Positions 43,561-55,293 of a stretch of DNA of 64,000 nucleotides are shown here, in pieces. Both the position numbers and the translations under genes were made by a program. Within the stretch, counting starts at the first letter, position 1. Each line of letters starts with the position of its first letter. Origin of the DNA: Gautieria morchelliformis (lineage: Eukaryota; Basidiomycota; Agaricomycetes; Gomphales; Gomphaceae); contig WHVA01000059.1 of assembly GCA_015179125.1 (NCBI GenBank), forward strand, positions 186,001 to 250,000, written 5' to 3'. The notes beneath the pieces are model-generated. The model made no database searches. It was not told the DNA's origin and saw only the letters and a list, made by a program, of their open reading frames with translations.

Positions 43561-44325
43561 TCACAGCGGATTGATGGGCACTTCGTGGTCATCATCTTCA
43601 ACAACAGGAGCTGCGAATCTCCTAGAGCGGCCCTTAGGTCCTCTGTGAGAGCCCAGACGGCCAGTGGGGGCAGCATTCAAAGTGCCTGCTCCAAGATTCA
43701 ATGCAACATTGTCCACTACAATTGAAAGGTTGCCCTGGTCATTGGTGTCCTTGAGCAATCCATAAAAATATATGGCAGTGATGACATTAGGAGCAGGCGT
43801 ACTGTTCCATCGAACAGAATTTCCATCATAAATGCATCTAAAAAACAACCAATCAGGACTTTGTATTTGGAAACGCTACTTAACAACGTACCCCAACATA
43901 AATGATTTCATTCCATCTCGAACATAGTCTGACACTGCTAAGTCAAACAGCCTTGTCTTGGAATCTGCACCATATTCCGCATTATTCACTACAGCCCCCA
44001 TGCCCCAAATGGCAACACTTGTGTCATTGGGAATGTTTTCTTCATAGTTGTCGCTGGCTGGGTCGCCAGGATAAGGGACAATGGACATCACATCCATTAA
44101 AATCTTTGAAGATGGTGGTGTGAAAATGCGGCCGAAAACTCGTACAATGGTGTCATCTTGCAAGAGAGAATCGCCCGGAGGAATATAAACACGAAGCTGG
44201 AGAGGGACAGTAGAGTCATTTGTAATTGGGAGCATGCTTTCATAAAAGCAGTAATAGCTCAGAGAGGTAGTCTGACGACGGCCGCCTCGAACGCAGATGT
44301 TGCCTGTCAATGCGACGGTGGACAT
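43561..44325 (-). CDS. Two-exon gene, possible OB-fold (RPA-like) protein
   Basis: Exon 1 is 44325-43892 (MSTVALTGNICVRGGRRQTT..DGMKSFMLG). A GTACGT donor and TTTTTTAG acceptor define a 54-base intron. Exon 2 is 43837-43561 (CIYDGNSVRWNSTPAPNVIT..EVPINPL stop). The junction preserves frame, giving 236 residues. Segments VPLQLRVYIPPGD, TIVRVFGRI and AIYFYGLLKD alternate like beta-barrel strands, and a basic tail RGPKGRSRRF follows. It is intact and lies 2.6 kb upstream of RepHel on the same strand. Some Helitrons carry RPA-like single-strand binding genes, so a companion role is an inference. An unrelated host gene is equally possible. Confidence 0.5.
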
Positions 44326-45139
44326 AAGTAAGATCCAGTGACTGGGAGATGGACTGCAAACAGCTACTTATACACATGGGCGCCTTGTTATTGCGCACTT
44401 AGAGCAAACGATTTAATGAACGACTTGATTACAATGCACTAGTACGTAAACGCTGATGACAGATTGTAAATGAATAACACCACTCGTTACAAAAAAAGAT
44501 GCTGTCAAGACGCCAACCGTTAAGGAAAAGTATTAGTGATTCAGATTTAGTCACTGTAACGGATGTCTACGGAATGACGCATTGTGAGACAGAAATGACA
44601 AACCTCAAAAGTCGTTGGTGACGTTCTTGGCTGTGAGCTGAAAAGCATATAAACTGAGGCCCATCACCAAAAGTCCGAACAATAAACATCACGCACCACA
44701 GTATCGATGCCTAGTCAATCTTCCAAATCTAGTCAAAGTACGAGGAGAAGCTCGCGGGTATGTGTCACGATCTCACCTTAGAGAAAATGATAAGAATCCG
44801 ATCCAGGTTAGACCTCCTCTGCTGGGGAAGTCAACGCGATGATGGTTGATGTTATGCCAACTCCTCACCAACCGTACCATCTACAAACTTTGTCCGCGCG
44901 CGATCGGACGATTCCTCTTTTGAGGAATCTAGAAGTTCTGGAGTACGATAGGCTTACTGTGTTTTCTGAATGAGGCTTTCTTCTTTCTATGTCCCTTCAC
45001 GATAGCCGCATGGGCTTGACCCAGGCAGATGGATTTGTCGCCACTCCAAATGACCGTCAGCAGTACCACCACCTCATCTGGTACTTTTGACATCATTGTA
45101 TAATCTCCCACCAACAACATAAGATTACTCACTGAATTT
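44326..45139. other. Intergenic region with a carboxylase-like snippet
   Basis: Bases 45027-45110 match 49760-49845 closely (GCCACTCCAAA..GACCGTC, then TCATCTGGTACTTTTGACAT), a shared fragment next to the carboxylase remnant at 49.9 kb. Otherwise no gene. A CATATAAACTGAGG TATA-like motif lies at about 44647. Confidence 0.4.
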
Positions 45140-45864
45140 GATGAGACATATTTGCCGAGAACTTGCTCTTCGGTCGATTAGCCAACACCGCAGCAGTCGA
45201 ACGACCTGCAGGATGCGGTGCAGCTCGCAGCTCGAGTGGTTCTCGATGCAATCAAATCGCCTGCTCCAGGTCTTCGCGGCGACCGTACTTGGGGCGGGGG
45301 CGGTGTTGGGCAGGCGGCCGTGGATGGGCTTTACGACGGGGATGGCGAGCGGGGCGAGATTGGTGTGCTTTGGCTGGAGAGGGCGGTCTGAGTCTCCCGG
45401 TGTGCGCGAGGCAGCACCTGCGCCAGAGGTGGAGCCTGAGTCAGGCCGGCGGGGGCGGTCCGAGTCTCGCAGCGTGCGTGGGGCAGTGCCTGCGCCGGAG
45501 GCAGAGCCCAAGTCCGAGTGCGCGACGCAGGTGGTGGTGGATGGGGTGGAGGGAGACGCCGCCAGTGTGGGCGTGCTCGCGGGGGACTGTAGGGGCAGAC
45601 ATGCGTGAGCGGGTGAGGGAAGGGGTCAGTTGCGGTGGCTGCGCTTGGTGGGTACCTCTCCGGATATGCCCGGTGCGCAGCCTCGACGTTGCCCTCGACC
45701 ATCCAGTGCATGACAAGTGGCCCCAGGGTGAGGGCCAAATCGAACATGGACGTATGCGCGGCGGAGGTCGGCGAGTGTGTGGGGGATGTGCTACTGGGCG
45801 GGGATGGGAGCGCGCGGCTTGGTGTGGCGGGTGTGCGCGGGTGGCTGTTAGGGATCGTCCACAA
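45140..45864 (-). pseudogene. GC-rich block with possible coding remnants
   Basis: Both strands are open, so the coding frame is ambiguous. The minus frame includes SMFDLALTLGPLVMHWMVEG then NVEAAHRAYPERY, the most protein-like stretch. An 80-base tandem duplication at about 45375-45510 repeats GAGTCTC..GTGCG..GGCAG..CCTGCGCC. No function assigned. Confidence 0.25.
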
Positions 45865-46009
45865 AGTAGCTACCTATTTATGAACATTTACTAGGTAGTT
45901 AATTAGTTTCAAATGTCCTCAAGAAAGGTTGTATTAATATTTCTATGCTACACTCACATTGGGTCCACAAGATACAACAATCTCTTGATAGTTTAGCTAA
46001 GAATCCCCC

Positions 46010-46235
46010 ACGGTCACATGACTATCACATGACCTCAAAAACAGCTCAAAGTCACCTGATCATCCACAGTCACCTGACAATCACCTGACCTCAAAGTCAC
46101 CTGATTATCTACAGTCACCTGACAATCACCTGACCTCAAAGTCACTTGATTATCTACGGTCACCTGACAATCACATGACCTCAATCCAGCTTGAAGTCAC
46201 ATGACTTTCCTTCGTCACATGATAATCACATGAGC
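46010..46235. repeat. 45-bp minisatellite of TCACCTGAC/TCACATGAC motifs
   Basis: About four and a half degenerate units, each with ACAGTCACCTGACAATCACC and a CTCAAAGTCACCTGATTATC part. It ends directly at the Helentron-like element's left boundary. Confidence 0.7.
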
Positions 46236-46244
46236 GTGGGAGTT

Positions 46245-47658
46245 CCCTTGTCGAAGACAAGGGCTTCTAACCCCGGGAGATATAGATCCGGCTTGTATTT
46301 GTTGTCGTGGATGGGAGTTTTCAGCGCCGTATAAAGATATATCGACGTATTTTGTAATCCTTTTCTTGCCGAAAAAGGTATTTCTTCGCGAAATTGTAAG
46401 CAGATTAGTCAACGTTGGACCCGGTTTAAGGCGTCTATCTTATCTCGACCCCTATTCGGTACACGTACTCTGTTCTACTGTTCTTGCGGTGACGTCGTGT
46501 CCTAGAGTAGCAACACAGGGGCGTCTTCGGTAGGGCCACATTAAACGCTTTTTCTATTTTTCTACAACTCAATGAAAGTCGTCCGGGCGACTATTTTGTA
46601 CTACGTACATATTGTTGAGCATTTGTGAGGCCTGTTCACTTTTTCCGCTTTCACTGTAGGTCTTTTATTTTCGTGCGCTACCAGTGCTCTAACACCCATG
46701 AGCGTAGCATGAGGTGAGTCCGCATGGGAGAGTATTCCATCGAAGCGAGCATGCTTGATCCAGGGAGCTCCGTCGATGCCGATCTCGAGCTCCCAGGCTG
46801 TTCTGCAACTACTGTAATGCACAGTTGCAGACCCTGAGCTTGGTCCCGCTGTGACAGCCACCGCTGCATAGGATGCAGATCTCCCGCTGTACTGTACGAG
46901 TATTTTAAAATACGACAAAGTATCTCAAAATAAAGCAATTTATTCCGTCGTCGTCGACCAAGGGCCGCCCCGGCGAAGCCGGCATGGCCGTTGGTTGGTT
47001 GCTCCTCCATTAATACCTTTGACAAGAGGAAAAATGAAGAGGTTGCTTTTGAATCCAAACCTCCTTTTAGTTTACTGAGATAGTCGGAATTGATTTCAAC
47101 AGATCCAACAAAGTATCTCAAAATAAAGCAATCTATTCCGACATCCTCGACCAATGGCCGCGCCGGCTTCGCTGGCGCGGCCGTTGGTCGGTAGCTTCTC
47201 TGTTAATACCTTTGACAAGACGAAAATTGAAGAGGCTGCTTTTGAATCCAAATCTCCTTTCAGGTTACTGAGGTAGTCAGAATTGTTTTCAACAGATTAG
47301 TTTGAGAAGACTATGGATAAACTGGGGATTGGATGGTGGTGCTCTCAACATATGGAATGGGGCACCTATTTCTAGGGACCCATTGGATTCTGTGTGTGGA
47401 TGACATAGTACAGAATTGGAATAGTGACCTCTGGAGCATTTGAGTGCTACTCTATATGATTAGAGACTGTGATTAAAGAGGAAGGAAAGTATTGTTTGGA
47501 ACGTTCAGTAAAAATCCCATGACGATTACTGCTACTTTATATACCTAACACATTCCTGATAAATGACTGTGTAAGTACAATGTGCACTCACTTTAATAAA
47601 TAAAGACTGCCACCCTAAGGACTTCGACAAGGGCCTCGCCGGCGATGCCGGCCTCTAG
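46245..47658 (+). mobile_element. Helentron-like non-autonomous element, copy 2
   Basis: Same ends as 18823-20194: CCCTTGTCGAAGACAAGGG at the left, CTTCGACAAGGG at 47622-47633, the perfect hairpin GCCGGCGATGCCGGC at 47638-47652 and CTAG at 47655-47658, flanked by AGTT and TTTC. Length 1414 bp. It keeps both internal hairpins where copy 1 has lost one, which explains most of the size difference. The two copies sit in unrelated flanks, proving mobility as a unit. Confidence 0.75.
46601..46918 (-). CDS. Short conserved ORF inside Helentron-like copy 2
   Basis: Counterpart of 19181-19498 with the same 105-codon length. The differences seen include SVDGAP versus GIDGAP. No domain recognised. Confidence 0.25.
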   Translation of the reverse strand: MSYFKILVQYSGRSASYAAVAVTAGPSSGSATVHYSSCRTAWELEIGIDGAPWIKHARFDGILSHADSPHATLMGVRALVAHENKRPTVKAEKVNRPHKCSTICT

Positions 47659-47684
47659 TTTCTCACATACTCTTAGCTTTACTG

Positions 47685-48700
47685 TCACAGAGCTGTGACT
47701 TTAACCCAATATAGCAATAGAACCTTCCACAGCCTTCCAATAGTTTCCAAACCTTTCCTGAAGCTTCTCTAAGCTTCCACAAGGTTCTTCACAGTAGTAG
47801 AAGCCTCTACAAGGTTCCTAGCAGTAGTTACATAAGCTAGATAGATGCAGTATAAATAGCCTGCAGTTTTAGCAGTGAAGCAATCAATCATCTTTCACCC
47901 AAACCACTCATACCTTGAGTAACTAAGTGTGACTTCAACACAGCCTTGTACCGAAGTACTGGCTCACTGACTTGGCTACAGTCTAAGATTGCAGCAACTC
48001 TGATTGGCTCTGAGAAGTACCAGAGTGCTCTATTTTAATTGCAGCAGGCTCTGAATAATCACGCTGCGAACAGCAACATTACTAAGAGTAACTGATTAGT
48101 AATCCTGTACCATTAGACGCCACTCTGAGCAGTGATCTAATAGACTTGGTTATTAGTTATTCAATTCACACAATAGTTTATTAACTTAACTCTGAGTTAA
48201 GTGGGTTAATAGCCTTTTGAGTAATTGATCTTTCTTGATCAATCAACGCACTGCAGATATTAACCTAACTCAGGGTAAGTGAGTTAATATCTACGTTTGT
48301 TGAGTTGGAAAACCAGAAAAGCCATGAGAATAGTGACATACTTGAACTGAGGAAGAGTTCAAGCACAGAACTATCTTTTCACATCTTGGGGATTATTGTT
48401 GTCTTTAATTCACTCGACCCGCGGTCCTAAGACTCTAGGTAGCTTTCCCCCTTAAAGTATCTGGACCCTTGGACGCCTAATAACATTCTTTGACCTCACA
48501 AAGTATTGCACAATCTAAGAACTACACGTGTTCAGTTAAATCTCTATTGCTACACTTCCTGTACCAATACTGATTCTGATTGTTCACCGGAGTATAATTT
48601 CTTAATTGGGTTCTCCGTTAAAATAGTTTCAAAGCTTGCGTGTGCTTGTAAAGTCAAATCTCTGATTGAACTTCAGAATTGTGTTTAACACCACAGTTTT
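47685..48700 (+). repeat. Possible long LTR
   Basis: Begins TGTCACAGAGCTGTGAC, has a TATAAATAG box at about 47852 behind repeated CTTCCACAAGGTTC motifs, and continues through a long T- and A-rich leader to ACACCACAG near 48690, then GGCGAGGAGG. A TTTAC motif occurs at both margins. This suits an LTR promoter plus long R-U5, but no second copy or internal domain is in the window. Confidence 0.35.
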
Positions 48701-48795
48701 ACGTTTAGTTCAACGGGTTCCAAAACAGTGGCGAGGAGGAGATGGGGCGCGTTTGACGGGGGCAGAGGGTGACGTGGAGCGGGTGCATCCGTTGG

Positions 48796-49190
48796 AGACA
48801 ACCGCTCGTCTTCAGAGTCTATGGCAGCATCTCTGCCAATTCGGCTGTCCATGGCGATGAGCAATAATAATACGAAATAAAGACGTAACAAAAAACTAAC
48901 AGGACTTTGTGTCGACTGGACGCCTCAAACCGTGACCGTAAAGCTGCTGCGATGATGTACAGGGAGGTGGATTGTTGAGTATGAACCTGACGCAAATTGC
49001 CGGGCTGGATCATATGATGAGCGATTGAAATCATAAACATAAGCCGCACATACATCACGTGTGACGCATCCGCGTTCCCTCTGAACGATTATTCACCCAT
49101 ACGCATGCTAGAAATCCGGTTGCCGCAGGCGACCGCTCGTCTTCAGAGTCTATGGCAGCATCTCTGCCAATTCGGCTGTCCATGGTATAT
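48796..49190. repeat. 63-bp direct repeat, possibly a duplicated first exon
   Basis: 48796-48858 and 49127-49190 share ACCGCTCGTCTTCAGAGTCT and CATCTCTGCCAATTCGGCTG. On the minus strand both encode MDSRIGRDAAIDSEDER and then diverge, which looks like a duplicated N-terminus. Product unknown. Confidence 0.4.
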
Positions 49191-49859
49191 CACCGCAGCT
49201 TACTCCGTCTCCCTCCGTGCAGCGTAAGTACTCTTATTCCCCGAGAAAATTGCTCATACCTGACCTGAAATGACTATCCTTGTCCATCTTATCATAAACT
49301 CCACGAAGCGGAAACAGGGGCAATTCCCATGTGCGATCTTAGTTACTGTGCGTACACGACTTTCTCCCGGTATACCACAGTTCTCATTGACGATTCGACC
49401 TGAAAGGCACACTTACGCTTACAGAAACATCCTGCCTGCGAGAATGAAGTTCACTATCATCCCATGATCTCAAAGATAGTGACGCGAGGTAGACATTGAA
49501 CAGAAGCTCACCGTCGAGACTGCTTTCATTACCGTACGTTCGATTTCCCCTGGTTTTGGACATGTACTCATCTTGAATTAGAAACACCATGCCGAACTGT
49601 TTCCCGACCTTACCAAGACACCTGCCGAGATTTTTGCTCTCGCTGCCGTCTATGTGGCATTAAGAGATCGTCCTTCAATTGGGGCACAAAATTCACTGTG
49701 GATTTCCCTGGGTGCTAGAAGGTGTGGAGGTGAACACTATGAACGGCTGATTATGCTTCAGACAGATTTGTTGCCACTCCAAACGACCGTCTGCACTACC
49801 ACCATGTCATCTGGTACTTTTGACATCACTGGATCATCTCCCACTGGAGAGATTGTATT
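49191..49859. other. Unassigned region left of the carboxylase fragment
   Basis: No complete gene. From 49760 the sequence matches 45027-45110. Confidence 0.35.
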
Positions 49860-50265
49860 TACCTCGATCCCCGCGTCGTTGCGGATGTTTCCACGTTGTT
49901 GTCTACCCTCAATGGCGTGAAGCTACGCACGACAATTGTTTCACAAGCAGCTCCTCCAATGCCGCCTCCCAATTCATCTGCGTCTACTTCTATCGCGGAG
50001 CGCCTACATATCTTCTATCATGGTTGTAAGGTGACACCTGTACTTCCAGCTCCTATGTGGTTACAGGAGAAAGGCAAAGCCGTATCGAATGCTGCGAAGG
50101 GGGGTCTCAAGGCGCGTATGCCTAGTCTCAGAGTCGAAGCCAAGGTTGATATTGGAGACAGGGTAGAGATTGGGCTGGCTATCGTCATGCTTGAGAGCAT
50201 GAAGACCGAAACTGTCCTTAGAGCTGATGGCGCAGGATCAATCAAGGGTATCGAGTCTGTCAATC
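49860..50265 (+). pseudogene. Fragment of methylcrotonyl-CoA carboxylase alpha subunit (biotin domain)
   Basis: Plus frame reads LLSTLNGVKLRTTIVSQAAP, ERLHIFYHGCKVTPVLPAPM, then LKARMPSLRVEAKVDIGDRV and AIVMLESMKTETVLRADGAG. ESMKTE is the biotin-acceptor segment, with K the attachment lysine, in the form used by the leucine-catabolism enzyme 3-methylcrotonyl-CoA carboxylase. Only this C-terminal stretch is present. The frame then runs into unrelated sequence (SVNQCSHRGNVWGNRW), so it is a captured or truncated piece, not a gene. Confidence 0.7.
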
Positions 50266-51109
50266 AATGCTCACATCGTGGCAATGTTTGGGGGAACAGG
50301 TGGTAGTCCAGGGGGGAAATGGTGGGAGAGGGAAAGGAGTTGGATGAAATTGAATTCGACAATGTCGCAGTCTTGCCAACGATTTTCCGAGTAGAAGAAC
50401 TCCGTTCATGGTAAGCTCAGGGCTCACAGCCCAAGCAATGTCGGAATCCAAGTGATCAACGAACTGCTAGAAAGTGAGAACCACTGGCACGATATCAGAG
50501 AGATCCGTGTTCTTCTCGAACTCAGCGTGCGGCGGTAAACACCTGCTGAGACTGGCAGGCGGTGGCCCCATCGTCGTAGTCGCTCACGCGACGCAGGAGT
50601 CCCAGGGAGCGAGGAGAAAGACTCAGCTTAGGTCTATGTAGAAAGATGTAACGAACTGTTCAGCACACCCACTCCGCAAGCATGTGCATGAGGGGGCACA
50701 ACTTACCCTCGTCCTTCCTGTCCATGATCGCCATACCATCCTCCTTTGCCACGGGGAACGGCTAGTTGGCCTAAAGTGGAGGTTTGTCGCATCTAAGAAC
50801 GGAGCGCAATGGAAGAGGTGAAGTAGGAGCGGACATAAAGGGCGTGGTTAGATAAGCAAAACAGACGCACCAAACGTAATCACAGGAATGTAGGAGAAGA
50901 AACCATGGATACGGATAAGTAAAACATAGCACACGTCACCGACTGTTGATTGATGATGGTAGTGAGCCCGTGCATGCAGAGGGAAAACCTTGATAAGCAA
51001 ATGGTGCAACACACGCGCAAAGCAGAGGAAGAGCCAATAGCCAATCACAGGAGTGCACATGAAGGACTGTGTCACTTCTCAGCCAATAACATTTGACAGA
51101 CAACATCAC
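50266..51109. other. Gene debris and AC-rich spacer
   Basis: A minus-strand stretch LDSDIAWAVSPELTMNGVLL at 50380-50450 looks like an exon of an unknown gene. Nothing else is assignable. Confidence 0.3.
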
Positions 51110-51470
51110 ATGCCACCAAAACAGCAGAAAACATATGCAAACCCCTGCAACACCCAATCACATGAATGCTGACTAACACTTGTCTGACACGATAGCCAAT
51201 GAAAGGCCAACAATCCAACGTCTCACAATGTCACATGGGTGGAAAACACGGTAAACTACTGGCAAAGCAATGCAAAGCTGCCCAAAGCAATCCAATGCCA
51301 TCAAAACATAGGAAAACATATGCAAACCCCTGCGACACCCAATCACATGAATGCTGAGTAACGCTTGTCTGACACGATAGCCAATGAAAGGGCTACAATC
51401 CAATGTCTCACAATGTCACATGGGAAAACACTGGCAAAGCCATGCAAACGAAATGGTGTCGTATGCTTAA
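51110..51470. repeat. Two-copy tandem repeat of about 186 bp
   Basis: Units at about 51110-51295 and 51297-51470 share CATATGCAAACCCCTGC, CAATCACATGAATGCTGA and CTTGTCTGACACGATAGCCA. Confidence 0.7.
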
Positions 51471-52539
51471 TAGAAGATAGATAGATAAGGCAGCTTGGTT
51501 TCAATGTTTCTTTCTCTCCTTTCACCACATCTCCACTTCTATCAGCATCCACCCTTGTCATAATTCTGATACATATTGGGAATCCCGGAAGTCAGAACTG
51601 GAAAGGACAGCAGCTTCAACTTATGTGTTGTGCCCCCAATGAACTATCATCCTAAGTATTTTGGGTTGGAAGTTGGAAGTTAGAAAGTATCGAGGTAAAT
51701 CAAAGGTCGGAAATTAAGTTGGAAGGCAGAAGGCAGAGAGACAGAGGTCTTGCAATACTCACTGCACTAAGAACAGGAGGTAGAGCGAAGGGAATCACAT
51801 ATGGAAGGTGATTATCTGATTGCAAAATCGAGAGCATACATGAGGGGTTTTATATAAAAGGTTGAGGCAACATATAATGTTGTACTACTAAGCATGTTCC
51901 GAGGAAAGTGGAAATCAGATAAGATATATGGGGCAAGTAACTAATTAGGAACAAAGAACAAGGGGGGTGCAGGGTAGAGTCAAGAACAAGGGGACAGAAA
52001 GCATATTTGGCATGGTGGAACAACGGGACTCCAGAGGGGTCAGACATATGGCCTTGCTGGGCTGTGAGTTGAGTCCGGAGGGTCCAAGTAATAGAGTCAA
52101 ATGGGGAAAGGATATAACAAGGGGTGGGACTGTTAGAAGTATTGGATTGATGGAAAGGAAGCGGAACTGAGTGTCGGAAGTTGGAATAGCATGGTCGTAA
52201 CAAGCTCCCCCACTGCCAGTGGTCCACCCTGCACCATCCCCTCTAGGGCTACCATCTCCCAATGACACAACACCTATCCAGTTCACTTTGCACCAGAAAG
52301 CACCCTCCATCTGCATCCAGCGCTACCATTACATTGTGGCAATATTTGAGGGGTTCCTCTGTTTGGGGATTGCAATATGCTGGGGGCTGGGGTTACTGTG
52401 AGTTCCATTCCTATTGGAGGCCATAGTTTACTTTCTGGTCACTACCTACATTGCTAGGATTGAATCTAATATGATGATATTACTTATGTTCTAACGCTCT
52501 ACTTTGATTTAAGTGAATGTTCTAAATATCCTCTGGTCT
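51471..52539. other. Probable LTR-derived region
   Basis: On the minus strand, TGTTACGACCATGC at about 52202 preceded by AGTGGGGGAGCT looks like a 3' LTR start with its polypurine tract, so 51.6-52.2 kb may be an LTR. The other end and a second copy were not identified. Confidence 0.3.
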
Positions 52540-53102
52540 TGTTACGGTACGATCCGTCGTAAGGTTGACCGAGGTCGGGGAGGAAACCCGAGGCAAGGTC
52601 CGAGGTTACGTGGTGAGGTTTGGATGGGGAAGTCGGAGAGGGACTTGGCTTCAGCTTATGTGCTGCGCCGACCCTATGCACGAGTCCCAACTTCGGAGGC
52701 AAACGAATAAGAGGCAAGGTTTGGCTTAAGAGGCGAGGCTTAGAAACTAGCTAAGGATCGAAGGGATACGATAGTTGATTTTCAGACTGAGGAGTAGGAA
52801 TGCATACAAGGGGGGTTATATACGGGCAAGGGTACAAGTCAGGGACAAACATGTTAGTGGAGGTCAGGGCGAGGTCAGGAGGCCGAGGTCAGGGCGAGGT
52901 AATATACGAATGATGTGTGATGGAGCGGAATCAGTAACTAAGGGGATACCGGCATGGGATCAAGGTCGGATATGAACTCAAGCTCGGGCTCGGGCTCGGG
53001 TGCAGGATAAGGATCATATGTACTCGGGCACGAATATCACAAGGCTCGGGCTTGGAAGAAGGTTCTACCAGTAAGTAACCGGCCAAAGGCCGGGTTCTTA
53101 CA
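52540..53102 (+). mobile_element. Solo LTR, family X, copy 2
   Basis: 563 bp, TGTTACGGTACGATCC..GGGTTCTTACA, flanked by GGTCT (52535-52539, 53103-53107). Homologous along its length to 33474-34010 but with an extra 26-base duplication around GAGGTCAGGAGGCCGAGG. Confidence 0.9.
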
Positions 53103-53107
53103 GGTCT

Positions 53108-53630
53108 GCTTTTTCAAAAGCCTATTAATCTATTTATGGCAGATTGAGTGTGCGTTCCTGGTGTTTGCAGTCTGCTCTCATCTTCAGGTTTATCTTATTG
53201 GTTCTGACTGGATGTTTTTTGAGGGAGCAGCTTTTTCCCGCTGGCATTTGATGGCAGCATAACCACTTTTCACCAGGTGTAAATAACCCATGTATCTACA
53301 TGTACAATAGTTATTACATAATCCCAGTGGGCCCCTTAGGGACCCACTGTATAGTTTATGCGTGGGAACTGGCCAGCGGTTCCCATCGCATCTTACTCGT
53401 ACCTGTCACTACGTAGCATTCAGAATACCACTCATTGGTCAAGTTCTGTAGTGCCCTTGTGATACAAGGTCTTAAGATCGACATCCTTTAGACCTTTTTG
53501 AACTATCCTGCAGTTGATCGCCACGCGACCAACCAATAGTGGATTCGAAGCAATCTTGAAAAATATCACTGCGTTGACGACTAAACATCGTTGAGACCCT
53601 CCAGTAGACCTTCTACTGTCGGCTGCAAGC
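53108..53630. other. Region 5' of the old gypsy gag
   Basis: Probably the 5' end of the old gypsy element, with its LTR expected here. It includes GGGCCCCTTAGGGACCCACT near 53330, but LTR borders could not be set because the 3' end is outside the window. Confidence 0.3.
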
Positions 53631-55288
53631 ATGATGATTCCACGCAGTCGAAGATGGACACGAGCGATGAGCTCGAGGTCCACGCCCCAGGTGCAGCCCA
53701 GCGACACGACGGCTGACGCTACCCTGGACCAAGAGTGCAGGACGATAGAAGATGGAGAGATCGTAGATCTCACCGCCCTCGTCCCCTCAGTAGAGGACGA
53801 GGAAAACCCCGACCACGTCTCGTCAAGCGTGGCCGAGGAAGAGACGACACCGGGCAACGAGCCGGCGCCGCCCCCCCATTCCCCTCTGCCCAGAGACAAA
53901 GGAAAGGGCAGATAAGTCTCGCCGTCGTCAGACGGTAGAGCAACAACGTCGAGGCGGGCACAAAGCCACGACTCAAACCAACGCTCACGAAGTAGAGCGA
54001 CGATGATCGTCCCTGAAGGGGGATGACGGCAAAAAAGATGAGCCCCAGACGATGGTCAGGACTCGGAATACTCGAGCTCCAGTCACAAGAGCTCGAGGGC
54101 TCACGCCATCGACCACGAGACGGCAGAGGCCCTGAACAAACAGGTGCAGGCTGTGCTGCACCAAAGCACGCTGACGTGCCACAAGCACGATCAGCTGGCA
54201 TCGCAGCTTGACAACGCCACCGCCGCCCTAATGGCAATCGGCAAGGAACTCCACCAGGTGGAGGAGATCAGGCTGCAAGACGCAGCCATGCTGGAAGACG
54301 TCCAGAAAGCCCTCTGCCCACGTGGGGAACGCGACGCAACTCGTCCGAGCTCACAACAGTCCGCAGCCAACAAACACAGTCGTGACGTGGAAGACCCACG
54401 CCGAAAGGAGCGAGACAAGCAGCGATGCCGCTGCCAGCCGTCCCGGTTGAACAGGGCGTAAGGTTCAGGAACGAACCTCAAGCGCAACCGGCTGCCCCAA
54501 AGGACAGCCATAAGACGATCCAACAGATCGTTAGGGAGCAGGTCACCTCAGAGCCTGACTCTGAAACCACGACCGAGAGCTTAGAGCTCGAAGTCGCACA
54601 CTGGCAGCATAAAGAAGCTGCAGCTGCGCGCCGCCACACATGGGCACTCAAGCTACTAGCGAAGAATGCTGAAGAGACAGTGGCCCACAGCCACACCGCT
54701 CAGCTGCCCAACGAGCAGCTCACGCAAGCCATACAGGACGCACGGCAGGTGCGCGCAGCCTACAACAGCAGGCTGTGGATCCGCAACGCGGGACTGACCG
54801 GGGACACCAGGCACAAAACACCCCCGGAACCGAGAGCACAAAATGCTCCCGATCCCGAGCCCGATCCAGGCCCGGGGCCCGTCAGGGCATATAACAGCCT
54901 GCCCCGTGCGGCGTCAGAACTGCGCAAGCGATCCATGGCCCCAACTGAAGGCCAGGGAATCCCTGACCAGGCCGACGTCGTACCAATGGAACCATATGAC
55001 GGGATCACATGGATGATCTGCGTGGCGTTAGCAGACGCCGCGGACACAGACCCGGATCTGTGCTAGCGAAAGCCGGCGTAAAATTGGCTCATCCCGACCC
55101 ATATGCCGGGGGATCTGACCTCGAAGAGTTTGAACTCTTCGTGGCAGCCATCCTATGATGGCTGAAAATGAATTGCCTCCTAGGGCCAACCAGCATCGAC
55201 ATGCAGGTCGGCTATGTGGGCACTCGCCTCACCGGCGAAGCCCAGGAGTGGTTGCTTCGAAACATTGAACACTTCGATTGCCAGGTCG
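53631..55288 (+). pseudogene. Old gypsy gag, first part
   Basis: Several frames are needed. TADATLDQECRTIEDGEIVD occurs at the start. A coiled-coil-like LDNATAALMAIGKELHQVEE lies in 54144-54461. LELEVAHWQHKEAAAARRHT lies in 54425-55066. LEEFELFVAAIL*WLKMNCL and VGYVGTRLTGEAQEWLLRNI close the segment at 55289. The TGA in AIL*WLK corresponds to an arginine codon in the fragment at 10.2 kb. Frameshifts and stops make it inactive. It would have formed the nucleocapsid shell. Confidence 0.7.
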
Positions 55289-55293
55289 GCAGC

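Noticed and set aside
45163..45894. 243-codon plus-strand frame in the GC-rich block
   Set aside because: Both strands are open because of base composition, the product is tryptophan-, arginine- and glycine-rich without domains, and a tandem duplication lies inside.
47685..48700. Confirmed solo LTR with TTTAC duplication
   Set aside because: The right-hand TTTAC does not directly follow a CA end and no second copy is present, so it is kept only as a possible LTR.
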